NCBI RefSeq assembly: GCF_003073045.1
Contig: NC_037594.1
Span: forward strand, 31,236,737-31,300,736
Direction: 5' to 3'
DNA length: 64,000 bases
From: Pomacea canaliculata
Lineage: Eukaryota; Mollusca; Gastropoda; Architaenioglossa; Ampullariidae
Shown: piece by piece, positions 35,301 to 45,967 of the stretch
Layout: every line of letters starts with the position of its first letter
Position numbering within the stretch: position 1 is the stretch's first letter
Made by a program: the position numbers and the translations under genes
Notes under the pieces: generated by a model
Told to the model about the DNA's origin: nothing
The model's input: the letters and a program-made list of their open reading frames with translations, nothing else
Database searches by the model: none

Positions 35301-38300
35301 TGACGCACTCTGTTTGTAAGGCTCTGTCTTTCGGAAGGTGTTGAAAAGAAAATTTTGAATCTTTGTCCATTTTTTCGTGGCAATCGGGTGCAGCACATTC
35401 TCGAGGCATGGTTCTCACTATGGAAACCACACGTCATAGGGTCACGTGACGGAGAACAAGACTTCGTGGAAGCAAAAAAAAAAAGAGTCTCCTGTAATTT
35501 CTCTTATTAAACACAACATTCTACTAAAAATCTTCAACGTTTTCCATATAAACACACATATAAATAGACAAGATTCAAATTTATCCTACTCTTTACGCGA
35601 TTCTACGCAGTTTTATTTTGCCTTCAGAATCCCTTTAATTTCCTTAGTTTCCTGCTTTGTAGTTTTTGTTTAGGTTATAACAAAAAAAGTTTGTTTAGTC
35701 TTTTTAATATATCTTTGGAAGCATACTGCTTGCTGAGTAGACTTCAACTGTTTTATGATTCCATTCATGCTCTGAATCGTCCCTCTGCAGCAGTATGAGG
35801 ATATTTAAACCTTTTTTACTCATATTTGTATTGTTAATGTCAGGTGAAAATTTGCTTTTAGTTCAATTACACACCTTGTTTTTGTTTTTGTTGGTAATAA
35901 GATGATGATGATTACATTCATGACGCAGTGGTGTGATGATGATGACTGAGTATTTTGCTTCTCCACCAGGTTGAGGTGGTAGTGAATGGTAAAACGCGGC
36001 CATATGACATTGCCATTGATCCATTTTCAAAAACACTTTACTGGACATGCTCAAAGCACAATGTGATTAATGTCACTCGTTTGGACATGACTCCAGTGGG
36101 TGTCGTGCTGCAAGGCCCAAGCAATTTCAAGCCCAGGTCCTTGGTGCTTTTCCCAGAACGTGGGTAATCATCTTTTTAAGTTATCTACTTCCTGCGTATA
36201 ACTCATATTTCTGTTATTTTTAGTGGGGGCAAAATATTAAAAATACCATGAATGGCTTACAGAATGTAGTATAACACCCTTGCACTGTTCTGTTCATGGA
36301 ATGAAAATCTTGATGGTGTTTAGTGAAAGATAGAAAAAGCATAATGATTGTCAAGAAGAACAAAATGCAGATTATGCTGCTATTTGCTAAGTAATACATA
36401 AAAGTCTCTGCATCAGTGGATAAAAAACATCATAGAGAAGGTAAGACAAAAATCATAATATTAGTTTGCACATGCCCACACTGTCATGCATTAGAAATGA
36501 CAGTAGTGCATAGAAAAAGGACTGTGTTGGCATTTAGATTTTCAAAGTACAGATGTCTTATTGCTTATTTAATATCTATTGCTATATGATTTGTGTGAAG
36601 TGAAATAAATTCCATTGCTTACACAAAAATTGAAATTACATAGCACTAAGCTACTTGTGGGTATGTCAATGTTCAGCAAAATCTTATAGAAAGACAGTGA
36701 GTAGATATGCACACAAAGCTGTATTCTTGCACTCGGAGTAGTTTGTCACAGGAAGTGAAGGTGTCACCTCTCCCTTTGTTTTTGTTCTTTCTTTTAGTCT
36801 CAGTCTGTCACAATACAACTAGCAGCTACTATGCCAGTATTGTAGTGTTGTCTCTTGAACAGTGTTGTTAAAGTTGGAATTTTTGTTTTATCACCAAGAT
36901 TTTTAAAAACTTGTATGTGAGTGGGTTTTTTTTCCCGATCCCTTCTTTCCTTTGTCATCTTTGGGTCTTTTATGCTTTCACGCAGAATTTACTGCAGCTT
37001 TGGATCCTGTTTATTGTGTATTCAAAACATTCTTTTCTCCTTCATGGCTTATTATAGCAACATCTGTATCTGTTTCAGCTATATGTTCTACACAAACATG
37101 ATCAAATCGCCCCGCATTGAATCGGCACGCATGGATGGTTCAGAGAAAACTGAATTATTTATCAAGGGCCTGGTCCACCCTGTCTCTCTGACCATCGATA
37201 AGACGGAGAGAAAGCTGTACTGGGTTGATGCAGGAAAGAATCGCATTGAGATGTCTGATCTGACCGGGCGAAATCATCGAGTTTTCGTGGATGGTGATTT
37301 GGTTGCACCGTGGGGATTAGCTGTTCATGGCCAGTTTTTGTATTGGTTGGATCTGGATCAACAGCTGCTGGAACGCTGCCAGAAGAAAACAGGTGCCAAA
37401 CGTCTATGGGTGCGAGGTCGTATGCAGGAACTCAGGGATCTTATTGCTGTCCAACATTCACTTGATGTTACCAGCCACCCCTGTGCTGTGGGCAATGGAG
37501 GCTGCTCCCACATTTGTATGGTGGATTCCGACATCAAGGCACGCTGTTCCTGTCCGTACAACCTAGTGTTGAAGAAGGATGGCCTTACTTGTGCAGATCC
37601 CCCAACTTGCCCACCTGATCACTTCACGTGCAAGAGTGGGGGTATCACCTGCATACCTTTGGTCTGGCGGTGTGACAACATGTCAGAATGTGAAGATAGC
37701 TCAGATGAGCAAGATTGCCTAATCTGTGGCCCCACCCAGTTCCACTGCCAGAGTGGGGAGTGTGTTTCAAAGGACAACCAGTGTGACGGAACTGCTAATT
37801 GCAAGGATGGCAGTGATGAGAGAGGCTGCTGTGCTGGGGTACCCTGTGCATCATGTGAGAGTCAGGGTCAAGGAGCATGTGCACCAGGGGAGCTGCAAGA
37901 CTGCAGTGAGGGTGAAGCCAAATGTGTGCACCAGCCAACAGTAGACAAAGTACAGGACAACGCCACACATTACACCATTTGTATAGTTGTTGGTGCTATC
38001 TATCTTATCGTCCTCATTGTTGTTATATTTTACTGTCGTCGCAAGACTCGACATGTGCCGTTTACTGATGACGACATTCCTCCACAATCTCACACACTCT
38101 CCTCCCGTGGAGTCAAGACTTCAGCTTCTAGAGCAGCGGTTCTCAACCTGTGGGTCGCGACCCCCTGGGGGGTCGCGACGTGCCTACGGGGGGGTCGCGA
38201 AGGTGGTCATTTTTTAAAAAAAGTTTCTTATACTGGTATTAGTGGAATTAGTTTACATTGTGTAACCGAGTGGTGCGGGGGCTCAAACTCCAAATCTCTT

Positions 38301-39837
38301 CTCTCTATTCAAGTACACTGTCTCGGCATGCAGTGACTTCTCACTTCCAAAACTCAAAACACAATCTCCCTCTCAACAATTAAGCCTCCAATCTCCCTCC
38401 TCTCGCCTTTTGCCCTCTTTCTCCCCCAATCTCTCATCGCTGACTCCCCTATATTACACCACCATATTACAAACAACTGACAAGATGAATGCTTTCGTCC
38501 GAAAAATTTCGTTGTGGACGCAAAAGATACGCCAAGAAAATATTTTTGATATGTTTCCGTGCTTGTGTAAGTGCAAGGCTGACGTTAACTTGGATCTTGA
38601 TCAGGTGAAGAATGTAATTATTGCCCATCTAAACGGACTGCAAGAAAGGTTTCAGCATTATTTCGCTGAAATTGATGTGACTAAATACGATTGGATTCGT
38701 AATCCATTTCTGGCTGATCCTAGCACAAGCGGGTTGTCCACGCAAGAAGAAGAGCAGCTCATCGACCTTTCGAGTGACCAATCCCTGAAAATGGTCTTCC
38801 AAACAACACCAGTGCCAACATTCTGGATTAGCATCAACGGTGAATATCCTCTCCTTTCTGAGAAAGCAATGAAAGTTCTGCTGCCATTTTCAACTTCGTA
38901 TATGTGTGAGCAAGGATTTTCAGCATTGGCAGCACTGAAGTCTCAATACAGAAATCGTGTGGACGCAGAGGCTGAGCTGCGAATAGTAGTGGGTACGAAC
39001 ATCGCACACAGGTTCGCTTCTTTATGCAACAGCAAGCAGGCTCAACCTTCTCATTAATCAAAGTGAGTGTCCAATAAAATAATATTTATTAGCTTTAGTA
39101 AAATTTCATTAACAGTTATACTTCTTGCAGATACGAACTTTGTTCTTCCGTTGTTGAATTGCATTGATTTACTCGACGCGGCGTTCGAGGTTAGCTAAGG
39201 CTCCCCACCTCTTCCACCGACCTAGCTGGCTAAGGGGGGTCGCGGACGTACCGGTGTTCGTCAGGGGGGTCGCCACATGTAAAAGGTTGAGAACCGCTGT
39301 TCTAGAGGTTTATCCTTGAGTGGCACATCGTTGGCCAGTGGACTGCCACCATTTTATGATCACAGTCATGTGACAGGAGCTTCCTCCAGCAGCTCCACTG
39401 GGACTCAGTATCCTCAGGAGACTTTGAATCCTCCCCCAAGCCCAATTACAGAACGATCAGTTTATACTGGGGGAGGCCACTACTGCTCTTCACAGAGTGT
39501 GGGCACTGTACAATCAGCACTCAGGCAGCATAAGCCACACAGGTCTCATCACTACCACCACCATCATCATAGTCACATTCCCCCCACCACCACCCCGCCT
39601 TGCTCCACAGATGTTTGTGATGACAGTGAGCCTTATCCTGCAAATCTTTTTCTTTACTACTTTAATAATTCTCTTGTAGATGTCAGTTATGACTGTGACC
39701 CCTATCCACCTTCTCCCACCCCTCACCAATACTTTTCAGACGATGTGAGTTGTCCACCCTCACCTTCAACAGAGCGGAACTATTTCAATCCTTATCCTCC
39801 TCCCCCTTCCCCAGTAGGCAACTCTGACTGCATGTAA
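29340..39837 (+). CDS. LRP5/6-like: LRP5/6 (arrow)-type Wnt co-receptor-like gene, short form, last exon split by a hAT transposon
   Basis: Coding blocks: 29340-29391 (signal peptide MEITRLFAVTWILSVCY), 34660-34871, 35970-36163, then 37079-38133 continuing at 39308-39837. Exon 2 starts DEYLLLGQKTEISRLVMDS, matching propeller 4 of LRP6 (TFLLFSQKSAINRMVID). YWTC and NVINVTRLD follow, then LYWVDAGKNRIE. Next come an EGF module (HPCAVGNGGCSHIC), two LDLa modules (CDNMSECEDSSDEQDC, then CDGTANCKDGSDERGC), a non-canonical Cys cluster and a membrane helix (about 37970-38035). The tail has all PPPSP-type motifs (NPPPSPITER, CPPSPSTER, YPPPPSP and others) that bind Axin after phosphorylation. LRP5/6 normally has four propellers of about 1,600 aa; here only the fourth is present. 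Without the transposon the frame totals 681 codons. With it, a stop at 38334-38336 gives 571 aa lacking the PPPSP tail. The signal exon assignment rests on phase and position. AATAAA at 40030-40035. Confidence 0.9.
31005..31155 (+). mobile_element. SINE with LINE-derived palindromic tail
   Basis: Starts GCGCCTGTCACCAATACAGT and includes a B-box-like AGAGTTCATTTCTCG. It ends TGCCGTGATATAGCCTTAGT then GACACGGTGTAAAACACCAA. The tail matches the I-type LINE end at 8617-8665. The body matches 60846-60937. The GCCGTG and CACGGT halves form a small hairpin. Confidence 0.7.
31440..34450 (-). mobile_element. L1/Tx1-type LINE (broken), in intron 1 of the LRP5/6-like gene
   Basis: Minus-strand pieces in ORF2 order: around 34190-34320 (INNWRPIS-like), 33981-34187 (DDQTGFMANRYIGDNIRFIY), 33590-34042 (CRQGDPISPYLFILCAEVLA, then QFADDTQIF, the catalytic ADD), 32200-32520, and 31808-32191 ending in CTFCGNERETIEQ. 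The palm motif and the Cys-containing end fit the L1/Tx1 group. The frame is broken in several places and the copy is interrupted at about 32940-33410 by a second LINE. It is antisense to the host gene and fills most of the intron. Confidence 0.8.
32940..33410 (-). mobile_element. CR1/L2-type LINE 3' fragment nested in the L1/Tx1 LINE
   Basis: The minus-strand frame reads SRLDYCNSALWGIPATQLDR, LQRVQNTAARIVTR, then HITPILQSLHWLPM. These are the hallmark C-terminal motifs of CR1/L2-type ORF2 proteins (YCNSLLYGLP, RVQNAAARLV, HITPVLKELHWLPV). It lies between the palm and C-terminal parts of the surrounding LINE, so it inserted later. Confidence 0.85.
34988..35641 (-). mobile_element. P-element-like fragment with THAP domain, in LRP5/6-like intron 2
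   Basis: Ends TTAAAGGGATACTCAAGGC and GCCTTCAGAATCCCTTTAA are inverted copies with about three differences. Inside, on the minus strand, 35194-35406 encodes MPRECAAPDCHEKMDKDSKF followed by SFQHLPKDRAL. This is the start of a THAP C2CH zinc finger (two N-terminal Cys, LPKD motif), the DNA-binding domain of P-element transposases. The rest of the transposase is absent. It is antisense to the host gene. The target duplication was not resolved. Confidence 0.6.
38126..39307. mobile_element. Young hAT transposon with 8-bp target duplications inside the LRP5/6-like last exon
   Basis: The element spans 38134-39299 (1,166 bp). Terminal inverted repeats are CAGCGGTTCTCAACCTG and the matching GGTTGAGAACCGCTG. 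Flanks are identical 8-bp TTCTAGAG copies at 38126-38133 and 39300-39307, as hAT transposases make. An open frame at 38485-39057 encodes the C-terminal half of a ZBED/SCAND3-like hAT transposase (MNAFVRKISLWTQKIR, then the dimerisation region PFSTSYMCEQGFSAL). The N-terminal zinc finger and most of the catalytic core are missing, so the copy is non-autonomous. Perfect duplications and an unbroken partial frame suggest recent insertion. Confidence 0.96.
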
Positions 39838-41500
39838 ACTGCATGCAGCTTGCGTATTCTTCCTGTACATGCTAGTCACCCAGTTGTGTTTCTGTGGAAA
39901 AGTTGTCAGATTGCATTTGAAATTGCTTATTATTTTCAGAATAATGGTCACATGTTGATAAAGCACAGGTTGCAAGACTGATAATTTTGTCAAATACAAG
40001 TTTTTACGTGTTATTCTGGTAATGCATTTAATAAAACCCTAATCCTTAAATTTGTGAACAGATTGATAATACTCTCAGGTAAATCCGTAAAGAGATTTTG
40101 TTTGTTCTCCTGAACACTTTTTGATATTGGTGAAGCCAGTCTGAAAGAATATTCAGCATCTTTTCCCATTTCCACATTTTGTCCATTTTACAGTTGAAAA
40201 TACCTCATTCCTTTGCTTTATGTTGTATCCCCCACTTGTTTTTTTATTTTTTATTTATTTTTTTGTGTGCTATCTGTGTCACTCCTTATAGTCTCTTTAT
40301 TCATTTTAATTTTACAGTATTTTAGTAGTTGTCTGTATAAGTGATCTCAGTGTCATGCTCTGATGGTGACACGACCTAAGTTACTGTTTTTGCAGATTAC
40401 GTTTCATTTTTAAGTTCTTTCTTTTCTATCATTATGTTTTGTCATGGTCATTGATGTTAAAATTGAATTGGGGCTGATGTTACTGTCAAAGAGAGTCCAC
40501 CAGATGTGTTTAAGTGGATCTTATTGCTCTTTGTAGATATGATGATGTAAATAGTTACAGAATGCACAGTTGCTAGAGCCTTGTGTTTGACAAGATGCAG
40601 GATCCACTGTTGTGATTTATTTATTTCAAAGATGGAAGAGGTGAAATATTAAAAACAAAATCACCCTCTCAGCTATCAAATATGACAGTGATCAGAACTA
40701 TTGATATGTAGAACTGATTTTATGACATTTAACAATATTGGAGAATTTCAAACTGCCATTTTTTTTAATTAGCTTAGTAACATTAAACAAGGCTTAAATA
40801 GGAGTTAGTGCTACCTTATTGTACTATTGTATACATTGGACTTGAGATTTCTATTATTTAAAAAGTTTTCACTTGTTTAAGTCTAAAATGACTATAAAAA
40901 CATCAGTATATGACTAAAAGTATTTCAAAGCCTTAAAATATAAATTCTTGAATGATGAGATGGGGATGGGATTTATAATCCATGATTTTATTTTGTAGCT
41001 GATAGTTTTTAACTAGTAAGTATTTAAATGAAAATTTTATTCATTTATACAGTTTCTGACAGTTTTGCTATTAAGAGGCGATATATATTCAGGTTAGAAT
41101 ATAAATGGCATCAGCATTATTTTATGTTTTGAAGTTGATTATTGTTTAAAGTTCTAAATGTTTCTTCCAAGTTTAGCTTAAGCATATAAAGTATTCATTG
41201 TTTACTGTGATTAAAGATCACTTCCTGCCAACGTGCAGGGAAGATAATTTTTAAATTTTAATTTTAATTTTTAGATGTTCTGTGTTGAATTTTATTCCAT
41301 AACTTCATTGTCATGGCAACCAAAGATGCTCACGAACGGATGGTTATTCTTTCAACAGACTGTATGTTGGTGCAGACCTTTACCTGACAGCAGCAATAAT
41401 TAAAAAACTAATTTTACCCACTGTCGTCTTCAGTCTTCAGTTATTAATATATTTATACTTGTATGTCTTAAAAGAGATGTGTAAATAGGTTGTTTGAATC
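39838..41500 (+). other. 3' UTR and flank of the LRP5/6-like gene
   Basis: AT-rich, no coding potential. A poly(A) signal AATAAA at 40030-40035 lies about 195 bases past the stop. No repeats with clear ends were seen before the LINE fragment at 41.5 kb. Confidence 0.55.
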
Positions 41501-41529
41501 CTGATCCCTATAGTATAACAAGCACATTT

Positions 41530-41850
41530 TTACAGCGGCATCATCCAGACTCTAATCGCTTTACATACATACAAGTCGATGAAATTGATGTACATCGGTG
41601 TGTTCCATTTGCTGCTCTGCTCCAGAATTTGTCGCAGAATGAAGATGTGTTCAGAGAGGGATCGCCCAGGACGAAATCCTGCTTGCTGTGGTCGGAGGTC
41701 TTGACAGAACAATCTTGCTAAAGACCTTGCTGGTGAGGGAAAGAAGTGTTATGCCCCTCCAATTGTTGCAGTCTCCAAGATCTCCTTTCTTGGGTAACTT
41801 GAAGATGAGCCCTGTCTTCCACGCAGCAGTGATTCCCAAACTTGCCAGAA
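41530..41850 (-). mobile_element. RTE-like LINE reverse transcriptase fragment
   Basis: The minus strand reads AAWKTGLIFKLPKKGDLGDC, then NNWRGITLLSLTSKVFSKIV. In another frame it reads QAGFRPGRSLSEHIFILRQI, then NTPMYINFIDLY. These are consecutive reverse transcriptase blocks in the right order, split by at least one frameshift. The wording fits RTE-type elements common in molluscs and flatworms. Confidence 0.8.
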
Positions 41851-41929
41851 GATTTCAGTCAGCTTTTGAGCTATCACGTTCACATCTGCTTTATCTGAAA
41901 CCAAGCTTTTGCGAATCTCGCTAAGACAA

Positions 41930-42255
41930 AGACGTATGGACAAAGGTCTTTCTCCTACCAAGCCCCATCAACTTGGAACGGATTACCCATCAGCCTTCGT
42001 CCCTCTGATTCTCTTAACACCTTTAAGTCCAAACCTAAGACATCTTTTGAGAACGACTTCACTGTAACCCTGTCCTGACTGTGCGTTCATGACATGTATC
42101 TGTATTTACTCTGTGTATGAGTAGCGTCTGTAGTAGGAGTGACCGTTTTATATGCTAATATGGGTGCATAGTTGTTTATGATCTTGTCTATGCACGATTT
42201 ATGTAAAGCGCTCAGAGCAAAAGCATTTTGGAAAGGCGCTGTCCTCATTATTATT
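41930..42255 (+). mobile_element. CR1/L2-type LINE 3' end
   Basis: The plus strand reads SYQAPSTWNGLPISLRPSDS, then NTFKSKPKTSF, the standard last residues of CR1/L2 ORF2. A 3' UTR ends TGTAAAGCGCTCAGAGC, then GGAAAGGCGCTGTCC and ATTATTATTATA. It abuts the RTE fragment in the opposite orientation. Confidence 0.8.
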
Positions 42256-44721
42256 ATATTAGATCGATTAATGATATAACACAGCAGGTACGATTCGCAC
42301 AGAATCTACACAGTGACTTCTCACTGTCACTGCGCAAGTCCCATCACTTTCTACCTTCAATGAGTCTCTCAGTTAAACTCAAAACACACTATTCTAGAGA
42401 CTGACTCTAGTTACGCTCCGCAGCGACCTTACTTGCCTTGCTAGGTTTGAGCCCACGCCCCACAACCTAGATCTGTCAAGTCGTTTGACCTTTAACCTTC
42501 TGTAAAAATAACATCATGTAGGTCTGTCATCTGCCAGATGGTCTCTGGAAGGTAAACTAACTTTGTACCATACCAGAGCTATCTACATGACAATGACAAG
42601 ATCAATTATGAATACCAAACAATCTCAAAACCAACAAGTATGTCTATAATTGGAAACAAAGAACAATATAGAACATTCATCAGTCCCATAATAAATGTGA
42701 AAACATAATACTTTGCATGGTCAGGCAATCAGAGTAACAGTAAAATCTCGGAGCATACTAGAATAATTAAGTTAAGAAATTGTATAAACTAACCACCCTA
42801 ACATCCTCATTCAACTACCTTTGCAGTTCAAGTTGCAACATCTTCATTTAAGGAATATCATGTGTTTCTCCCAACATTGCAAAAATTTACATCCAGTAAT
42901 ATGCACATCCTTCAGAAGTTTCTAACAGTCTTCACAATTTTAGGAATAAGACTTTCATAAGTTGCCTTTTTAATTGCATGAAACATTGCTGACCGTCACC
43001 CTTTCAGGGGAGGGAGCAAAGAAAAAAATGGTATGGTATGGCAGCCAGCAAACACAAAATTTTGGTGGAATTTCTGCTCAGACAAATTTCATGCGAAATA
43101 CTGAATATCTTAAAAAAAAAAAAAAAAAAAAAAACAAGACAGAAAAAACAAAACCAGAAAAAAAACAACCAACATACCTAATGAAAGAAGTGTGTGGTCC
43201 CTTCCAAGGGCAAGGTTACGAGGAATTGTCTGAGAGGCACAAACCTTGTTTCTGTCAAGCAGCGTCAGTGCACTAGGTAACAGGTATTTGCAAGCCTGTT
43301 TAGATAAAATCTCATTAGGGTGTAGTGCATAATACTGCAGAAAGAAGGAAAACAAAGAACCTACCTAAAATAACATAAAAACTGCTTCTTATTGTTCCTA
43401 TTCGCCTCCAGTGGAGCATAGGGCTGCAACATAAAAACTGCAGCATACTATATTTTAGCTAATACATTTAAATTATCTCATTATTCTACCCATGCCTAGA
43501 AAATATCATACCAAAGGACACAAAACAGATTATTGGGAAAAAAATCTCTTCTGATGTAGATTAGTATATAATAATAAAAAAATGCCATAGCTAAAACAAT
43601 TAAAGCTAATCTGTTTTTAATGCCATTTGAATCACATCTACCAGATATGCCTCTGTTGACCTATTGTTTAGGTACATGCATTTGATGTGAACATTCAGTC
43701 CTAGGAAGTGCTTTGGTAAAGGTAGAACAGGTCATGGTGCCTATCTCCTCTCTCTCACTGCCTTATCTTTCCCAACCCTCTATGAAGTCAGGTATATTCC
43801 TGCCAGTTGGGTTGACTTCAAGTCGTTTGCTGTCCTACATGGACATTGAACCAGTGTGCCTCTCGGTTCACTCCTACACTTTAACCACTCATTTGTTTCC
43901 CCCTCTGAAATGCTTTGATATGCTTGTAAATGTGCACAGCTTATTCTGTCTACCTCAATCTGATTAGTCTTGATGGTAATTAATCCAGTAATAGATTACT
44001 CTGGGTATTTTTTTTTTTAATTTGGAGATGGCTGCATGATTTTGTGTTGCTTTTACAATTAATATTCTCATATGAATACATAAGGTTATGTGGAGGCAAG
44101 AGGTAGTTGATTTTTCCACAAATGGATCATAACATACACAGCACACATACACAGAGCACTGACACATCTTTAAGTCTAGTGATTGTCCAGCCGTCATGCA
44201 ATGTGTGTTTCTCTCAACTCTGGTCGTCTTATCTCCCCTTCCTATGTCTTTACCCTTTCCTTACTTATTCCCCCAAACCTCTTCCCTCTAAGAAATAGGA
44301 ATCAACAGGCTGGCACACTTTACACCAGCCTGTGAAGCCCACACCGGATTACCATTAAAAAACTTGCAAGAATTCACAACATGAATGAAAAATATTGTCC
44401 AGAAAATCAAGAAAAGAATAAAATCAAATAAAAGAAAAACTTTACAACTTTCTTCGCTTTAAATACAAGCAATGTGCCCCTCGGATGACAAACCACAAAG
44501 GCCTATTTCTAATACTCCAAGACCACATGGATTAATACAACTGAAATGTAGCAGAAGAAGAAACATGGAGCTATGAAACATGTGGTTCTGAAAGTGCTAA
44601 CAATTAGCTTCTGGTCACACAAATTGCCAAACGCTGCTGTCAGGTATAATGAACTTACGGATGTGGTAAGGGCCGTCATGTCACCATGCAAAGGCTTGCA
44701 CACAATGTATATTCCCTATAC
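42256..44721. other. Intergenic DNA, no gene seen
   Basis: AT-rich with an A-run near 43112-43135. A short block TCCAGTGGAGCATAGGGCTG at about 43411 resembles CCACTGGAGCATAGAACTG at about 31178, so both belong to one unplaced repeat. Nothing coding could be supported. Confidence 0.4.
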
Positions 44722-45063
44722 CAGTGGTTCTCAAAGTGTGGTCCGCGGACCACTAGTGGTCCATGGGCATGTCAGGTGGTCCGCGGCTGACGGTTGTCAT
44801 GTCAGCAAAGTGATGTTTAAAGTGATGCATTCCTCGCATTAACATTTTAATTACAAAGAACGAGGTACGTAGTTTTGTCAAATTGTTACTATACTACTGT
44901 CACAAAAGGACATTTAGTTTTAAATTGTAATGAAACAAATGCGGCAATTTAAATTAGAAATTCATAGTACAGACTGATTTTTAGGACTTGGTGGTCCGCC
45001 ATACTTTTTACTTAAGTAAAGTGGTCCGCGGTCCGAAATACTTTGAGAACCACAGCCCTATAC
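44714..45063. mobile_element. hAT MITE with 8-bp target duplications
   Basis: The element spans 44722-45055 (334 bp). Ends are CAGTGGTTCTCAAAGTGTGG and ACTTTGAGAACCACAG. Identical 8-bp CCCTATAC flanks lie at 44714-44721 and 45056-45063. It has GGTCCGCGG-type subterminal repeats and no coding capacity. A truncated relative lies at 20752-20848. Confidence 0.93.
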
Positions 45064-45967
45064 AACCAAAACATAAAATAATTCTAAAACAAACAAGCAA
45101 ACTAACGAAAAAAGAAATTTCTACAATGATTTTCATGGTTTTCTTGCAGATTTTACCAAAAGACATGTTTTAGGTGATCTCACCCAATTTTAAAAATAAT
45201 AACCTTTAAATGGTATGAAAGAATTATAAAACATCTACATTTTAGTATGAAAATCTGCATGGCTTAATTATTAATTCAGGTCTTCTGCTAAGGCTAAATT
45301 CTTTGGGGTCCCAGGGACCCCTTCTTCAGATTTTTTTGTTTATCCTACTATAAATACATTATACAAACAGGACATTTGAATGCTTTGAATGTTTTGTTTT
45401 TATGAACTTCTCCAAATCTGTCAAGATATCCTGTTTGACCAAGCATACCAAACTGAAATTTCTCATTCAGTTCAACTGTTGAATGATTACCCGACTTCTT
45501 GGAAGGATGACCAAACCCATAAAACTATAGAAAGTGTTTGGAAAAAAGCGGTTCGCAAGTCAGAAAGAGGGGTTCACAAGAAAAAAAAATTTCATAGATA
45601 ATTTTAAAAATTATCAGCAAAGAAAACAGTCGACAGAACACGACGGTTGAGTTGTAATTCACGTGTTTTTAATTGTTAAATTTATTTGTTGACACCACAA
45701 CAAAGCAAATAAGATAGACCTGTATTTATATATTTATTTCAGGCATCGCTAGATGACGGAGAAAACATGTTGGGTGAGTTTGTGAGTGGGTGGAAGAAAG
45801 CATAATTTACCTTAGTCGATCTGACAAAAGTCTGTCAACTGAATGTCGGATCTTTCTGTCAGTTAATGGCTGATTAGTAATAACTGCTGCTGTTCTGTCC
45901 AACAACACTAAAATAACACTAACATTAAGGCTATGTCCTTGTTATGGAACTGCATGAACTACTGCGG
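45064..45967. other. Downstream flank of dermatopontin gene B
   Basis: No gene seen. On the minus strand an AATAAA at 45733-45738 lies about 230 bases past the gene B stop and is the likely poly(A) signal. Confidence 0.5.

Noticed and set aside
45389-45601. 70-codon plus-strand frame ending in a Lys run
   Set aside because: No homology recognised, no splice signals, sits in AT-rich flank of dermatopontin gene B.
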